A stretch of 24,105 bases of DNA, taken from the NCBI GenBank assembly GCA_937895975.1, contig CALBLG010000159.1, positions 1 to 24,105 of the forward strand. The letters are read 5' to 3'. A program made the translations under genes and the position numbers. The notes under the pieces are model-generated. The model searched no databases and had not been told where the DNA came from. It worked only from the letters and a program-made list of their open reading frames with translations. Shown piece by piece: positions 22,685-24,105 of the stretch (position 1 is the stretch's first letter; every line of letters starts with the position of its first letter). The DNA is from an uncultured Slackia sp. GTDB taxonomy: Bacteria > Actinomycetota > Coriobacteriia > Coriobacteriales > Eggerthellaceae.

Positions 22685-23085
22685 TTAGAATGCAATATAT
22701 ATCTTCCATTTTTGCGTTTGCTTCCACAAAGCACGATTCGGTTCAAGAATTTTTTGGACATTCGTTCACAATTTCTCGATGTTCATGGCTTTGATAGGTA
22801 CTTGACCTGGGAAAATAAAGAGTGAATAGATACGCCCGGACGCGTGGCGTTTGACACCCCAGGTGGCCGATGGTAAAGTTTCGCCTTGCGTTTTGAGACG
22901 TTTGTTTTCGTCTGCAGTGCTGCGTGACCGAGAGCAAGGCGTTTCGTCCGAACGGTTCCAGGGTTGAGCATGAATCGCGAAGGCGTCTCGCCAGGGGAGG
23001 GACCGACCCATTCGGTCCAGGCAAGAACGAGCTTGTGCAGGTCGCTGGAAAGTGCCGGCAAGCCGTAAGATTTAAAGGAGAAGCT
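22685..23085 (+). other. Promoter region and leader of the str operon
   Basis: No gene is seen. The left half is AT-rich. A second promoter-like pair (TTGACC at 22802-22807, ATAGAT at 22826-22831) precedes the main one. The leader from about 22886 to 23085 is around 200 nt and holds a 7-bp hairpin, GGACCGA/TCGGTCC, at 23000-23018. It could have a regulatory role, but no known leader class was recognised. Confidence 0.4.
22851..22879 (+). promoter_or_regulatory. Main promoter of the rpsL-rpsG-fusA operon
   Basis: A consensus TTGACA (22851-22856), 17-nt spacer, TAAAGT (22874-22879). It is the strongest sigma-70-type match in the window, about 200 bp before rpsL. Confidence 0.7.
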
Positions 23086-23457
23086 TTGCCTACTATTAAC
23101 CAGCTGGTCCGCAAGGGCCGCGCCAAGCAGGTCGACAAGAAGAAGACCCCGGCGCTCAAGGGCAACCCCCAGAAGCGTGGCGTGTGCACCCGCGTGTACA
23201 CCACCACCCCGAAGAAGCCGAACTCGGCTCTTCGTAAGGTCGCTCGTGTCCGTCTCGTCAACGGCATGGAAGTTACCGCTTACATTCCTGGCATTGGCCA
23301 CAACCTGCAGGAGCACTCCATGGTGCTCATCCGCGGCGGCCGTGTTAAGGACCTCCCGGGCGTGCGTTACAAGATCATTCGCGCCGCCCTCGACTGCGCT
23401 GCTGTGAACAACCGCATGCAGGCCCGCAGCCGCTACGGTGCCAAGCGCCCGAAATAA
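23086..23457 (+). CDS. rpsL: 30S ribosomal protein S12 (TTG start)
   Basis: S12 sits at the decoding centre and controls accuracy; its mutations give streptomycin resistance. The 123 residues match the family end to end: PTINQLVRKGR at the start, TTTPKKPNSALRKVARVRL and GGRVKDLPGVRYK. The lysines tied to streptomycin sensitivity in the PKKPNS and GGRVKD segments are present, so it reads as wild type. The only start that gives the conserved N-terminus is TTG 23086, with AAAGGAG at 23074-23080. It is first in the str operon. Confidence 0.97.
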   Translation: MPTINQLVRKGRAKQVDKKKTPALKGNPQKRGVCTRVYTTTPKKPNSALRKVARVRLVNGMEVTAYIPGIGHNLQEHSMVLIRGGRVKDLPGVRYKIIRAALDCAAVNNRMQARSRYGAKRPK

Positions 23458-23470
23458 GTATGAGTAAGTC

Positions 23471-23515
23471 GCGCGGGCCGAAACCGGCCTAATGGGGAAG
23501 ACCCCGGAAGCGCGC
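23471..23515 (+). promoter_or_regulatory. Structured rpsL-rpsG spacer, possible S7 binding site
   Basis: Three short helices form a junction: GCGCG/CGCGC outside (23471-23475 and 23511-23515), GGCCG-AAAC-CGGCC and GGGG-AAGA-CCCC inside. In E. coli, S7 represses the operon by binding the rpsL-rpsG spacer; an equivalent here is inferred from position and shape. Confidence 0.5.
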
Positions 23516-23537
23516 ACAGTCACCAAGGAGCAATTTT

Positions 23538-24008
23538 ATGCCTCGTCGTGCAGCAGCCGTCCGCCGCGAAATTCAGCCGGACGCAGTGTACAACAACCGT
23601 TTGGTCACGCAGCTGATCAACAAAGTCCTCCTCGACGGCAAGAAGTCCCTCGCCGAGCGCATCGTCTACGGCGCGTTCGACATCGTCGCCGAGAAGACCC
23701 AGCAGGACGCCCTGAGCGTCTTCAAGAAGGCCATGGACAACGTTCGCCCCACGCTTGAGGTCAAGCCCAAGCGCGTCGGTGGCGCTACCTACCAGGTGCC
23801 GATGGAAGTCAACCCCCGTCGCGCCACCACGCTTGCCATTCGTTGGATCGTCGACTTCTCTCGCAAGCGCAAGGAGCACACCATGGCTCAGCGTCTCGCC
23901 GCTGAAATCATGGACGCCGCCGAGAACACCGGCGCGTCTGTCAAGAAGCGCGAAGACCTGTACAAGATGGCAGAGTCCAACCGTGCGTTCTCGCACTATC
24001 GCTGGTAG
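23538..24008 (+). CDS. rpsG: 30S ribosomal protein S7
   Basis: S7 starts assembly of the 3' domain of 16S rRNA and contacts tRNA in the E site. The 156-residue length and sequence are standard: MPRRAAAVRREIQPD, LINKVLLDGKKSLAE, ARPTLEVKPKRVGG-type segment, and a C-terminal KREDLYKMAESNRAFSHYRW. ATG 23538 follows AAGGAG at 23525-23530. The 80-bp spacer from rpsL is structured and may be a feedback site. Confidence 0.97.
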   Translation: MPRRAAAVRREIQPDAVYNNRLVTQLINKVLLDGKKSLAERIVYGAFDIVAEKTQQDALSVFKKAMDNVRPTLEVKPKRVGGATYQVPMEVNPRRATTLAIRWIVDFSRKRKEHTMAQRLAAEIMDAAENTGASVKKREDLYKMAESNRAFSHYRW

Positions 24009-24021
24009 GGCGTGAGATACC

Positions 24022-24105
24022 ATGGCTAAGGCAAACGACCTGCATCTTACCCGTAACTTCGGCATCATGGCCCACATCGATGCCGGCAAGACCACCACGA
24101 CCGAG
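24022..24105 (+). CDS. fusA: Elongation factor G, N-terminal fragment (cut by window edge)
   Basis: EF-G is the GTPase that drives translocation and ribosome recycling. Only 28 residues are visible: a short lead, then RNFGIMAHIDAGKTTTTE with the P-loop AHIDAGKT typical of EF-G. It starts 13 bp after rpsG, in the usual str-operon order. The ribosome-binding site is weak (GTGAGA), which fits coupling to rpsG translation. Confidence 0.93.
   Translation, partial: MAKANDLHLTRNFGIMAHIDAGKTTTTE

Overview
This is a GC-rich bacterial window with mostly core genes. Gene content and style suggest an actinobacterium of the class Coriobacteriia, probably Eggerthellaceae. The points behind this are: high GC with frequent GTG/TTG starts, a fused iron-sulfur L-serine dehydratase, rubrerythrin (anaerobe), a VUT-family transporter, a TipAS-type regulator and a membrane-anchored C39-like peptidase. 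The assignment is inference; no rRNA gene is present to confirm it.

Layout. Positions 1-2060 (minus strand) carry a truncated VirD4/TraG-type coupling ATPase preceded by a ClpP-like protease, probably the edge of an integrative conjugative element. A gene-poor gap (2061-2577) holds a minus-strand promoter/terminator pair. Core genes prfC (release factor 3) and a SulP anion transporter follow on the plus strand; the transporter has a terminator inside its probable leader. An accessory block from 6298 to 8950 has a SAM methyltransferase, a structured 500-bp intergenic region, and an AbiEi/DUF559-like nuclease gene flanked by two related ~140-bp palindromic elements. Next come an XRE-zinc ribbon-TipAS regulator and rubrerythrin. 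Facing them on the minus strand is a two-gene operon of a VUT/YhhQ-type queuosine-precursor transporter and a short-chain dehydrogenase. Just before the transporter's ribosome-binding site is a sequence that folds like a preQ1-I riboswitch.

From 12145 on the genes are mostly housekeeping: uppP, pcrA/uvrD (preceded by an 87-nt hairpin), sdaA (minus), ppaC, proC, a C39-like peptidase, a DAACS symporter, and the str operon rpsL-rpsG-fusA (fusA cut by the window edge). The rpsL-rpsG spacer can fold into a junction resembling an S7 autoregulatory site.

The most interesting points are the preQ1-like aptamer with its transporter, the twin palindromic elements around the nuclease-like gene (one can form mutually exclusive helices), the long hairpin before pcrA, the perfect 15-bp hairpin before proC, and terminators placed just downstream of apparent promoters at sulP and upstream of clpP. 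All structures were found by eye; no folding program or database search was run.
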